Assembly (NCBI GenBank): GCA_009760855.2
Contig: WPIO01000058.1
Location: 1,184,501 to 1,248,500 of the forward strand
Origin: Cristatella mucedo
Taxonomy: Eukaryota > Bryozoa > Phylactolaemata > Cristatellidae
Direction of reading: 5' to 3'
DNA length: 64,000 bases
Under the pieces are notes generated by a model that was not told the origin of the DNA, did not search any database, and was given only the letters and a program-made list of their open reading frames with translations. Positions 46,748-57,400 of this stretch are shown piece by piece. Within the stretch, counting starts at the first letter, position 1. Every line of letters starts with the position of its first letter. The position numbers and the translations under genes were made by a program.

Positions 46748-46818
46748 GACGAAGATGCAATTCCGACCAGATGTCTGCTATGGAGATCGTCAAAACGTAC
46801 ATCTCACTCAATATTTGA
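46748..46818 (+). pseudogene. Locus B exon 6 copy with stop before the membrane anchor
   Basis: The acceptor is GGTTTCAG. It encodes RRCNSDQMSAMEIVKTYISLNI and then TGA at 46816-46818. In gene A the next residues are the hydrophobic anchor, so this copy would give a secreted C-terminus if it is used at all. Confidence 0.8.
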
Positions 46819-47807
46819 GTTGTCACCATTGTCGCGACACTTTTGGCTGTATGCGTTGGAGTGAGTTTACGTAAAAGCCATCAATGAGGCTCCTGGGGGG
46901 TGGATCGCACAATGTACATTAGAAAGCTCCTGTTGACAACTATTTAACTTGGAAGTGGCGACACTCAGTGTGTTCTGTAGAAAATTCAGGTGGTTGAATC
47001 GTAAGCTTGAGTATGTACTATCCAATGAGAAATCTTCGCAAGATCTTCTGTCACTTGACAGCTGAGGTAAGGTAAGTACCTGTCGCTGCACGCCGAAATA
47101 AGAGTAAACTAATTGGTTGAAAACTAGATGAATATGTGTGGGGCAATTCTTGCATAAATATTAAGCATTCCGCAGACAAAAAGTCGTATGTGCCACTTAT
47201 CTGGGCTAAGGCAATACTGCTGCCAGTGTTCTATCGGCACATCATACCTGACAGGTCTAATATAGCATATAGCGCATGTGGTAGCTTCATCAAGAAACCA
47301 CACTCGATGGCGTACCTCGAAGTAAAAGCAACGGGAGTGCTGCAGTCGGCTGTCAGCTTGTTTGTGTGCACAGTTTGGCTTGCCTCTCTTAGGGCAACCA
47401 CCTTGTGCTTGACACGTTAGTAAACCTAACTAGCGGCGATCTTTATGCTACTTAACCATGTCCTGAACTCTGCATTGTAATCGTACTAATATTTTCAAGA
47501 ATAAATTTGATTAAGTTCTCAACGCGTACTCATGACTGATCAGAGATTTCGAAAGAATATAAATACTTGCTGGTGTATTAGTCCTGAAAAACTGAACTTC
47601 TCCCGTCCAAAGGATGAAAATCAGACACCAAAATAAGTTTCACAGCTCAAGCTAACTATGAAAGTTAAGAGCTTCTGAGGGATGGGAAACAGCGATATCC
47701 AAAAACCTACAGAGCGGCAGCCAAGTGGTAAGTGACATGTTTTAACGGCATCAAATGTTACTACTACAACCCCCTAATTAAATTCGCCTTTACAAAACAG
47801 ATGGTTA

Positions 47808-48425
47808 TAGGGCACTCCCCCCTTAACGTCCCCCCCCCCGGCATTTCACTCCTTTTTGGTGGACCCTAGGACATTCCCCCCTCCCCAACGTCCCCCCCCC
47901 CCAGGGTAGGACATTTCCCCCTTATGTTGATGAATGTATAACTAAGAATACACATATATATATGATCTAATGAAGTTAATACTCTAATGAAATAAAAACA
48001 GCTCAGTATAAGCAGCGACTCGAAAGCACGACCGACGGAGGCGTTAGGGCCAGTGCGGCGGCGGTCGATGTGCGACGCCCAGTGCAGCAACGACTGCGGC
48101 GGCGGTGAGGTTTGGACGGGCGGTAGCCGGCTGCCGATGTCAGGCGGGGCGGCGGCGGCTGAGGATACTGCTACAAGCTCGCGGCTGTTGTCAAGAGCGC
48201 CAGCTGTTGGCTACCAGGGGCAGAGCTTTGACCTTGCATTTGCTGGTCTGCCAAAAAACAGAGCCGCAACGACCGCATTTCTAATGACTAAAATGTAGGA
48301 ATATGTTATATAATATATACAATACAATATTTTTACAAGGTATGTAAACAGGACAGTTTATATCGTGGCTGGCATTTCAATGCGGGAGGGGAGAAAATGC
48401 ATTGCCCGGGGGACATGTGAGCTGT
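47808..48425. mobile_element. Related MITE-like element or fragment
   Basis: 47808-47967 is the reverse complement of 17885-18035, including TTATGTTGATGAATGTATAA and a short (AT)n. A GC-rich, unrecognised core (47997-48300) follows. A C/G-rich arm (GGGAGGGGAGAAAATGCATT) ends near 48420. Confidence 0.6.
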
Positions 48426-48610
48426 AATGGCTCACTAGGTAAGGTGGTTGCTTTTCACGACCTCGGCCCGAGGTCGTGGGTTCGAATCCTGCCGTAGGCG
48501 ATCCTATTTGGCCACTGCAAGCGGTGGTGATAGCAGTAAAGGCTCTTCTGTCGCTATATAAAGAGAAGCTGTTGAATCAGCGAGTATTTATTTCTTTTAT
48601 TTATTTACCC
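48424..48610 (+). repeat. tRNA-derived SINE, family 2
   Basis: ATGGCTCACTAGGTAAGG, then GGGTTCGAATCCTG, the same body as at 40.5 kb, and a TATTTATTTCTTTTATTTAT end. Confidence 0.9.
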
Positions 48611-49130
48611 CTGGGGAGAAATGTCGGAGCCCCCTCCCGCCTGTCCTCTGGCCCCGATACTTAATTCCGCTTATAGAGCCGTAAACTAAATTTCCCGAAA
48701 ATTTTGCCGTACCTAATAGACATAGACAAATGGCATGAATGCCGAAGCTCTGGGTATTTTGTTACTTGAATTTTAATCAAATTCAAATAAATATGAACAG
48801 GATTGTGAGTAAATGCGAAAAAATTACATTGATGCAATTAGATAGTTTATAAAGCGCCCTATAAGAACTTAATCTCTTTTTGGGAACTTAACACGCTGTA
48901 GTAAGCAGGCATGTCAATTTTTGAGATGCGAAAATCCCGCACCCATAAGCACACAAAAGACGACTCTTGCTGTCGGAGCAAAGGCTATGAGGAGCTGGTG
49001 CTCGGGGTTTGCCTTTTTTAAATGTTGCCAAGTCATAACAAGTCTTGCGTCTGTCTTTTTTAAGTTCCGAGCATGCACGTAATATAAAAAGGTGGGTGGC
49101 ATGTTATTCCGAGCGTTCCATACTAATACG
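48600..49130. repeat. Composite repeat shared with 33990-34500, upstream of gene C
   Basis: It has CCCCTGGGGAGAAATGTCGG and CCGCTTATAGAGCCGTAAAC, a spacer with GGCATGAATGCCGAAGCTCT, a LINE tail (AAAGCGCCCTATAAGAACTT) and UTR-like sequence to about 49130. Confidence 0.65.
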
Positions 49131-49135
49131 AATAC

Positions 49136-49262
<127 letters not shown>

Positions 49263-50270
49263 ATATTAATACTATACCAATAATACTATAAAACAGCATT
49301 CGCTCAATTCTGACCAAAAGTAAGCAACACAAACGAAAGAGATGATAGTGCACTAACTTTTTGCTGTGCTTAGCCTGAGCAGCGACAGCCCTATAAGTCC
49401 CGTGCGTGCGGTTAGCTCGAAATCCTTTTGCTTTGATTGTAATTGTTTTCTACGTTTCTCGTTGGCTGCTACTGAGAGGCAGCTGAGATTGTGTATCTGG
49501 TAAACTATGCACGGTGGTTCCCTCAACCGCGTTTAGTCACGACGAGTCGTGCGCCGCGACCGCAACAGCGCTCGAAAAAGCCGCCGTCATCGGCTTATTG
49601 CTCGAAAATGACGAGTCATTAGAATAAACAATCACCCAAGCGAGCACCGAACTCGCATCGTAACCGGCTATCGCCGGTTACGCGTCCCGGACCGCAGCTA
49701 TCGCCGGCTGCTTATTGGCTGCGGCATGCTCTCGCGCCCTCGCAGAGGTGTCACAGGACCGTCGGGCCGCCAGGGCGCTCGCGCTCCAGTGAGGCGGCGG
49801 ACGTATTGCGCGAACGCTGTCGGGCGTAGAGCTGAGTGAAATGAACTGGTGGGTAGACCTTGCGGGCTTCAGGCGGGCGCTGGGCTCGATGGGCTCGCTC
49901 GAGCGAGCCGGCGTGGCCGCCGCAGCGGCGTGGCCGCGCGCCGCAGCGGCTCTCGCTCGCTCTGCGCACCGCGGAGCGAATCGGACGGGCGAGGGGGCAG
50001 GGGCGGCAGCGGCGGACGCCGCCACTTCAGGTTGGAACTAACGAACAGCAACGGCTGACTGCGAAGAACTGAGCGGCTCGCCGGTGAGCTGCTCGCGCCC
50101 TGCCGGTGGGGGGCAAGCTGCTCCGACCTTGACCTCAAACCTAGGCGGAAGCTGAGGCGCATAATATTGACGGTGGCTGCGTGGCGCGCGGGCGGGGGCC
50201 GTCTTGGAACTTACTAGTGAAAGGCTCGTACGAGTGCAGCGAAATACGCGAGCGGTCTTCGCGCACTGTC
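49263..50270 (+). other. Upstream region of gene C, CpG-rich
   Basis: 49640-50170 is very rich in G, C and CpG, and opens long Ala/Arg-rich frames on both strands. It may be a promoter island for gene C. No TATA box or splice acceptor was seen close to the ATG. Confidence 0.5.
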
Positions 50271-51445
50271 ATGGCAGCGACCACGTCCTCAGAGCTCGCC
50301 CTCCGCTCGACCCTCTTTTTCAGCGTGCTAGCGGCGACCGCAGTTGCCATCCTCGCCTCGGCGGCTGCCACGGCGGCTGGAGAGGAAGCGTCCGATGTCA
50401 ACGCAACGACGGTCGAGTACACGGTCGCGCACACCGACCTCGGTGACGTGCGCGGCGCCGTGAGAAGCTACGGCAACATGACCGTGAGAGAGTTCCTCGG
50501 CATACGGTACGCGCAGCCGCCGACGGGCAACTTGCGATTCTCCAAGCCGGTGCCCGTGCCGCCGTGGAGCCCGCAGACGTACGACGCCCTGTCGCTAGGC
50601 AGCTGGTGCCCGCACATGGGATCGGCGCGCCTGCCAGGTCTCATCTCAGAGGACTGCCTTTACCTGAACGTGTACGCGCCGTACGACGGCCCAACGCCAT
50701 CGGCGACAGCGGTGCCGCGAGCCGTCATGGTCTACGTGCACGGTGGAGGCTTCCAGATCGGCTCGAGCTCGGAGAGCACGGGCGCCGGACTGGCGAGCCT
50801 CGGTGACGTCGTCGTGGTGACGCTCAACTACAGGCTGACTGTGTTCGGTTTCCTGTCGACGGGAGGCCCGGACTCGCCGGGTAACTACGGCCTGTGGGAC
50901 CAGAGGGCGGCGTTTGTCTGGGTGCACGACAACATCGCGGCGTTCGGCGGCGATCCGACGCGCGTCACCATCTTTGGACAGTCGGCGGGTGCAGCGAGCA
51001 TGAATTATCATGCCATTACCCCTCAGAACGACCAGAACTTGTTCCAGCGCGTCATCGCCGAGAGTGGCTCGGTGCACGCCCCCTGGGCGTTCCAGTACGA
51101 GCCGCTGGAAGCGGCCGTGGGCATTGCTGAGAGGCTCGACTGCCCGACGGCGCCCAGTGCCACTCTGGTGGAGTGCTTGCGCACCAAGAACGTGAGCGAA
51201 CTGATGGCGCAAGCCAGCGGCCTCCTTTGGGTGCCGACCGCCGACGGCGAGTTTGTCTTGGACACGCCCGACGTCATGACTCGGAAAGTGCTCAACGGCA
51301 GCCGCGACGCGTACCTGGAGAATTTCTCCAAGTACGACTATCTGGTGGGCTTCAACTCGCAAGAGACCCTCATGTTCGTCAATGCTGCAATGATGACTCC
51401 CAGCATTAACGAAGTCTCTCTGAATCTGACGGGCAAGAACGTAAG
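50271..51445 (+). CDS. Gene C exon 1
   Basis: It has 391 codons plus two bases, with donor GTAAG|GTGAGC. The ATG at 50271 precedes a hydrophobic signal peptide ending near ATAAGEEASD; an in-frame upstream ATG at 50181 would bury that signal, so it is less likely. From the codons for ASDVNATTVEY on it is about 94-96% identical to gene A exon 1, while the signal peptides are unrelated. No splice acceptor is evident just upstream. Confidence 0.88.
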
Positions 51446-54400
51446 GTGAGCTACCTCGCTCGCTGCATGCTTGACTTTAGCGACCCGGATCCGTGAGCTG
51501 GGCTCGAGGTCAAGGTTGGATGGCAACCACGCCGGTCGTCCTGCCCGCCCGTGCAAACACTGCATACGGTCAAGTGTTGCAATTACTCTTGACTGTCATT
51601 AACTCGGCAACTGCAGCGTCGGGTCACTTCTCGCAGGCCTGCTTGGCTTCCCATCAAGTGGAGCATCGACTCTGGCTACTCTTATATCGTCGCGTGTCAC
51701 TTATTTCGTGGTCCTCTTGTCCTTTCTCTCTGGCTTCTTAATCTCAAATGCTTGCACACCTTGCATGCTCATTGCAAAAACCCCATCATCGACTCGTTTT
51801 TTTTGCTGAGCCTCTATCCAACCGGAATCCGGTTGAGGACCGTGTCTCCAGTTCTCGTGGACACAAACCTTGCCACCGATGGACACGGCCAGATCCCCTT
51901 GCTTCACATAATTTAAAATGACTACGTCAAAATCCACCTGCTGCTCAAAGCGTTCGATCATCCGCCTGCGTGAATTGTGTTCTTATTGTTCGTAAGCGTT
52001 CTGAAATTGTGCACGATATTTTTACTGATGATTTAACTTGCTTTGTTTCCAGCACCGTATCGGCGGGTGCCTGTGAAGGGATTTAGTTATCTCCAGGTGC
52101 CGCTCTGTTATTATATTGTTGTTGTTAAGACTGGTACCGTAATCCCCTATTCATAGTCAGCTTAGGTGCGCTGCAATAAGAAGGGTACAGGATGTGGTAG
52201 TATTATGGCTGATTCAGTATGAGCCTCGAACTCTCTTCATGAACCACCGCGAAAGTGCATCCGGTATTTGAAGGTCGTTTTTCCCAATCAGCTGCGGCAC
52301 AGGCGGTCAGTCGCAGTTAGTGGCTGCCTATGCCGTATGTTCGCAGGCGTGCGTCCCACCGCAGAGCGACCTCTGAGCTGTAGTTGCGGCGTTCCGCGAA
52401 ATCGCTCTCGGAGGCCAGGAGGTAGCTTCGTAGACCTTTAGGTGGTGACGAATCGATCAGGTCCCGCATTTCGCCTGTTCGTTGATGGTAGTCTGGATAT
52501 ACGATTCGAAAGTCATAGATTAAGACGACGTACGCTTTATAGCCTCACCTGACTGCGACAGATAACTTTAGCTAGGCTTAGTAGCTTCAAATTGTTAACT
52601 AAGTGCTCCGTGCTATGCGGCTAAGCGGCTCAGTTCCGATAAAGTAGCCTGGCTTAATTCTCTATTTGTTTATTTATTTTTATAAAGCGGCTAGTCTTGA
52701 GCTTATATTTTTTTGCGTTCGAGGTGCAATAACGATATTTCTGTTTCTAGTATTTTGTCTACTGAGCCTTTATTGTGCGAAGGTCTGAGTTGTCTGGGCT
52801 CCCCAAAACATGTACACAATAGCCACACATGTCTTATCGACTCCATTCTTTTGTTTTGATTCCATTATTCAGTTTTATTAAATCGCCGTATTGTTCTTTT
52901 TAGGGCGTATCCGTTTCTAACATCCCGGTGTTGTTAAATCGCTTAAATTAAGTTCCATCTAGCGGTAGCCGTACGTTGGGTACACGTAGCGTGGCTGTCG
53001 GTGCTTGCGAAACTATGAGCACGTTTTTATAACCGATTCGCGATTTGGAATCGTATTAAGTGTGCTCGTTTGTGACGTGCAGTGGTTGAACGGGGACAGA
53101 GAGGTACAAGCCAGCGGTGAAGGAACTAGGGGGATGGAACGAGTGGAGCGGCCGCGTGCGATTTGAATGAAGTGACAAGAGAAGCGAACAGACATTTCGC
53201 TGCAATGACGACCACCTCCCAGCCTTCAGAGCCTAACGGCGCTATTACAATAATAATAATAATAATAATGTACTTGATAAAGCGCCCTCAGAGAACTTAA
53301 TCTCTTTCTAGGCGCTTTACATTTGCTGCAAAGGGAAATGCAATTAAATGGTAAGTAAAATCATGCTTGAAAAATAAACAAAATGAATAACATGGTTAGG
53401 GGTGACATGCACAGGGTCAGCATGCAAATGTGGTTAGTGGCAGCATGCACAGTGTCAGCACGCATAAGCACGTGAAGGACGAATCACAGGGACCCACTAA
53501 ATGCTGTCCTAAATAGGTGTGTTTTTAACAATGGTGCTGAGACCTTCTTACGCAACGACAACTACTCTAATGCTGCCGACTATGGCTCATCCTTTTCAGC
53601 AGTCCCGAGCTGCTACTTCCACACTGCTCACTACCTCAACTGCTCTCCTGACTCTGCTATGTTTCCCACTTTCTCTTTGTTGCGTGAGACGAAGTCTGTC
53701 GGCTACCGAATGCATAACGAAAGCCGCTTAGGCTGTGAGTGCTCTATGCAAAACTCTCCTGCGTATCACCGCTTTGTGGAGTTACAGACGGAGATATATT
53801 ACAACACACTACATTACATAATGTGAATGAGTTTAGCTGATCTCCAGCCACTTAGCTGAGTGTTTAACAGAAAAGACAGTAGCGAGATTGTTAGTAAGTT
53901 TATTAAATTCTTCTAGCCCAGTGTTGACTCTTAGCGAATGACCTAAAACTCTCTCCTCAAAGTATGCAGGAGCCGGCTGCCGTTTTGCGATTCTTTAGGT
54001 TCTGAGGAGCCTGCTTCCGCCAGATGCTCCAGTAAACAATGACACTCGTTTGTACCAAAAGCGAGCTTAGTGAATATTTATCAGTTGTGTCTAGTGGTTT
54101 TGCAAGCGGTTGGTGGCTGTACGCATGCGTATCTTGGCGGGCGGGCGACGTCGAAGGTGACGCTGTATCTGTGTGCTGAAAGCATTAGCTGCGGACTGAA
54201 TGTCGATGAAGGTCGTCAGTTACACGTCCGGTTCTCATCTGTCGCGTGGGTACGCAGCTGGTTCGGACTAATTCATAATTTTTAATGGAAGTATTTGTCG
54301 TTCTTCAGTCTAGCTTACAGCAATCGTGATATCCACATTGGATTCTCCTTGCACATGTTACAGTTTGACCCCCGACCTCGTTAGGGGTTCAATAGTTAGA

Positions 54401-57400
54401 GCTTGTCAGCACCTCGGACGGATGATCAAAGTCAGATCTTGTTGTCAAAGTGGGAAAATTGAGCTCTGCACGACTTGCTTTTTTTTTTATTTCAATATGC
54501 CACTGCTTAAAAGTGCTGTTAAGCAATTCTAAATGTGGCAGTTTTTATTGAGGTCATTGGTTCTAGTCGTCAGGTAGACTCTCGTGGACTTTCGTGGGCT
54601 AGGAAAAGCCAGATTAAGGTCATTGTAAGGTCACATCAAGCTAGGGTAAGGTCGTTTCGCGAGCGCTGTCTGCAAACCCCCGTAACTATATTCGGGATGA
54701 TCGATCGCCCAGTCCGGTGGAGGGGGACGCTTCGAGATGCAGGCTGCTCCGCCACCCGTATGCTCTCTACATTTGGGCTATCGGCACCAGTTGCGGTCGC
54801 AGGGAATAAGAGCTTGAATTTCCGGCTGGCAGTTTTAGTGTGCCTGCCTACGACTGTGACGGGCCGTTACAACCTGGCAACTTTGGTGGTCATGACTCAA
54901 ATTAAAAGCTTGCGAACTGTTTTGGTCTAGTGGTTAAGGTGCTCGCCTCTCGAACCAAGGTCAATGTGAATGTATTTTATGACCGAGGTCGTAGGTACGA
55001 GCCCCATGGCATATCTCAAATAGAGATCGCGTTCTCTTAGGGTTTAATGCAAATTAATGACACATTTTTTGCCCAGGCTTCTTTGTAGGTCTGCTGGTGT
55101 GAGTGCAAGTGTTCTAATTTCACGTGTGGAATTTTAGCCTTACCCTATTCGAATCCTTGTTCTTACTCTACATATCGCGTTGGAGGGACTATGTTATGAC
55201 CGATTTTTGAGGGCTATTTTTTACTTGCAAGGTTTTTTGTTGTTCGAAATAGGTTGTCGACTGTCAAGCGTTCACCTCTCGATAGCGACATGGTATGCCA
55301 GGTCATCATAAATCACCTCGACCTCGGTCGGGGCCAGCACCTTAAGCACTGGGCCAAACCAGCTCAGCGTAGATTCAGCAAGGCCACCAGAAAGGCTCTA
55401 GCCTGATCTGCTTTGCCTAAAATGTCACCGTAAAGACAAACCAGAGCAGTTTTTGTGAAATATTTAGCTCAAAATCTCGTTTGGAACATGCTAATGAGAT
55501 CTGATGAATTGATGTTATCATTTATTTTCAGGGCCACTACTCATTAAAGTGTCTTGAATAAGAACCTTAGAAGAGAGGCTAGACGAAATTTACTTACATT
55601 CTTCTGGTCTCGGGTCGCCTTTTTAAATATTTACCTGACAAATTTTTGTTTCAGAAGGGAAAGGAATTGACGGGTAAACAGGAACATATTTATTGTACTT
55701 TCTAAGGTGGGCAGCAACAGGTAATGCATATCATAAAGGGAATTGCTGGGTCACGACCTATAGGAATAGTGGTCTTTTTAGCCTTCGACAAGTTTAGCGA
55801 CTAGTTCAGTAGGGACAAGCATGAAGGAAGTAAGAGAAAAAAAGCAGGGTGTAAGAGGTGGAGAGTCTAAACCACGGTATCATACCTGATAAGAATGCGG
55901 TAAAACGCTCTGATAAGTCGCCACTGAGATGACATTGCTTATGCAACCAGTCTCTAAAGTTTAATCATTAGTCATAGCACTGATTTTTTTTAATGTGATT
56001 TATTTATTAGACTTGTAAAATATGTGGTAAACTATTGAACTGTAGTAAACCTCAATCAAAATTTCCTACCACTGTAAAAAGGTACAGTTTATGATGCGCC
56101 TGCCTTAAGAATGATCACTAGAAGAATATAATAATAATAATAATAATGCACTTGATATAGCGCCCTCTGAGAACTCAATCTCTTCCTAGGCACTTTACAT
56201 TTGCTTCAAAGGGAAGTTGTTGGTGCATACCAATAATCAGTTAATTTAAGCAATAGCATATCGCAATTATTAAAATCTTCCTTGTTAATACTGATCAGTA
56301 CCGTTAATAGTTTCTAGTAATATAAATAGCAGTAAAAATACACTAGCCATAAGCCCACCAGTTGAATTCGGTTGTAGCTGATATTCGTGGATACCTATTT
56401 GCATTTCCAGCCTACTTATTAGAACTAGTCCTCCACTAGGCTAGGCATTGTGCCACCTGCATTTCGGAATTAAATTGTTTATCTATACCTAATACGAATC
56501 TCAAATCTTTTGGAGACCGTGCATTTGGTTCACATGCTCCCAAACCCTGGAAGTCACTCCCGACTGGCGTCATGACACCCTTTGACTTGGCAGTTAAAAA
56601 AGCAAAAATGCACATATTTGTCGCAGCATGTAGTGAATCCTTGTGATGCGTCCTCTGGGTGCTTATTCGTGCTGAAACTGAGCACACTGCCACTGTGATG
56701 TTGTGCATGCTATTATTACTATATGCTGGCATTGTACATGCTATTACCAACCATATGATCATGCTTGAGTTACAGCATATGTAAAGTGCCTTAAAAGATA
56801 AAGCCTATTATATTATCTTAGGGTGCTATGCAAGTGCATTGTTATTATTATTACATTTATGTCTTCCTATGTCTATAATATCCTTTTGGAGTTTTAGAGT
56901 CTTTGAGGAAGCCTGCTGACGATTCAGCTACAGGATTTTATCAATTTATCCATTCATGATTCTCTGGCTTTGTTCAGCTGGAATAGGAAACAGCACGGTT
57001 TTGTTCGAGTGAAAGCTAACATGTTGCTTTAATAGCTATATGGTTGTGAAGCCTAATGCGGGTCAGAATTTTTCCAAAGTACAGAACAATCGACGGCCGT
57101 CTGCTGTAGGACACAATGAGCAGAGGTTTATCCCACAAACTCAGGATTTTAACTCCAGTGCTCTGCCGATTGACCTATCGAGTCTAATGCTCTACCGCAC
57201 TTCATACATGGCTTACTGGCTTTGCTTTAAATATGAATGCTCCCGTTTTAGTGTCAAATCCTGTACTCGCGTACTGCCTAAGCGTGTGTATGTATTATTT
57301 GCAATTTGACTCCGAGCTGTATTCTATAGGTTTGCTTAGGTTGGCGACCAGACGAGCTAGCATATGATGAGCTGCTTGACTAATGCAGTTCCAGACTAGC

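Larger units (their letters stand above)
37260..46818 (+). pseudogene. Locus B: duplicated 3' half (exons 4-6) of the cholinesterase-like gene
   Basis: Three exons match gene A exons 4, 5 and 6: 37260-37350, 39512-39708 and 46748-46818. Lengths and phases are the same and all GT-AG sites are intact. No copy of exons 1-3 was found between 28.1 and 37.2 kb. In exon 6 a TGA at 46816 stops the frame exactly where the membrane segment would begin. After that codon the frame would continue through a hydrophobic run to a second TGA at 46885. In exon 5 about 14 of 18 codon changes alter the amino acid, close to the neutral expectation, so decay is likely. Alternative: a spliceable 3' cassette for gene A exons 1-3, which lie upstream on the same strand. 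It sits in the copy of the 14.65-28.97 kb segment. Confidence 0.75.
34514..47806. repeat. Segmental duplication, copy B
   Basis: This is the partner of 14656-28970 in direct orientation. Relative to A it lacks the 20.7-22.1 kb and about 22.9-26.45 kb parts. It has gained a LINE fragment (34640-35411), a second LINE family fragment (35737-36300), a LINE tail (39019-39300), a SINE (40480-40660) and the 42.2-44.5 kb block. Similarity stops where a MITE begins at about 47808. Confidence 0.86.

Noticed and set aside
48053-48298. 81-codon GC-rich frame between MITE-like arms
   Set aside because: It has no domain; the GC-rich core opens several frames at once.
49678-50162. Ala/Arg/Pro-rich frames on both strands upstream of gene C
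   Set aside because: CpG-rich sequence keeps all frames open; there is no domain or conserved partner.
57090-57200. tRNA-like sequence (reverse strand, with CAATCGGCAGAGC)
   Set aside because: Only an A-box-like half is visible, with no B-box. It may be a SINE scrap, but is not supported enough to list.
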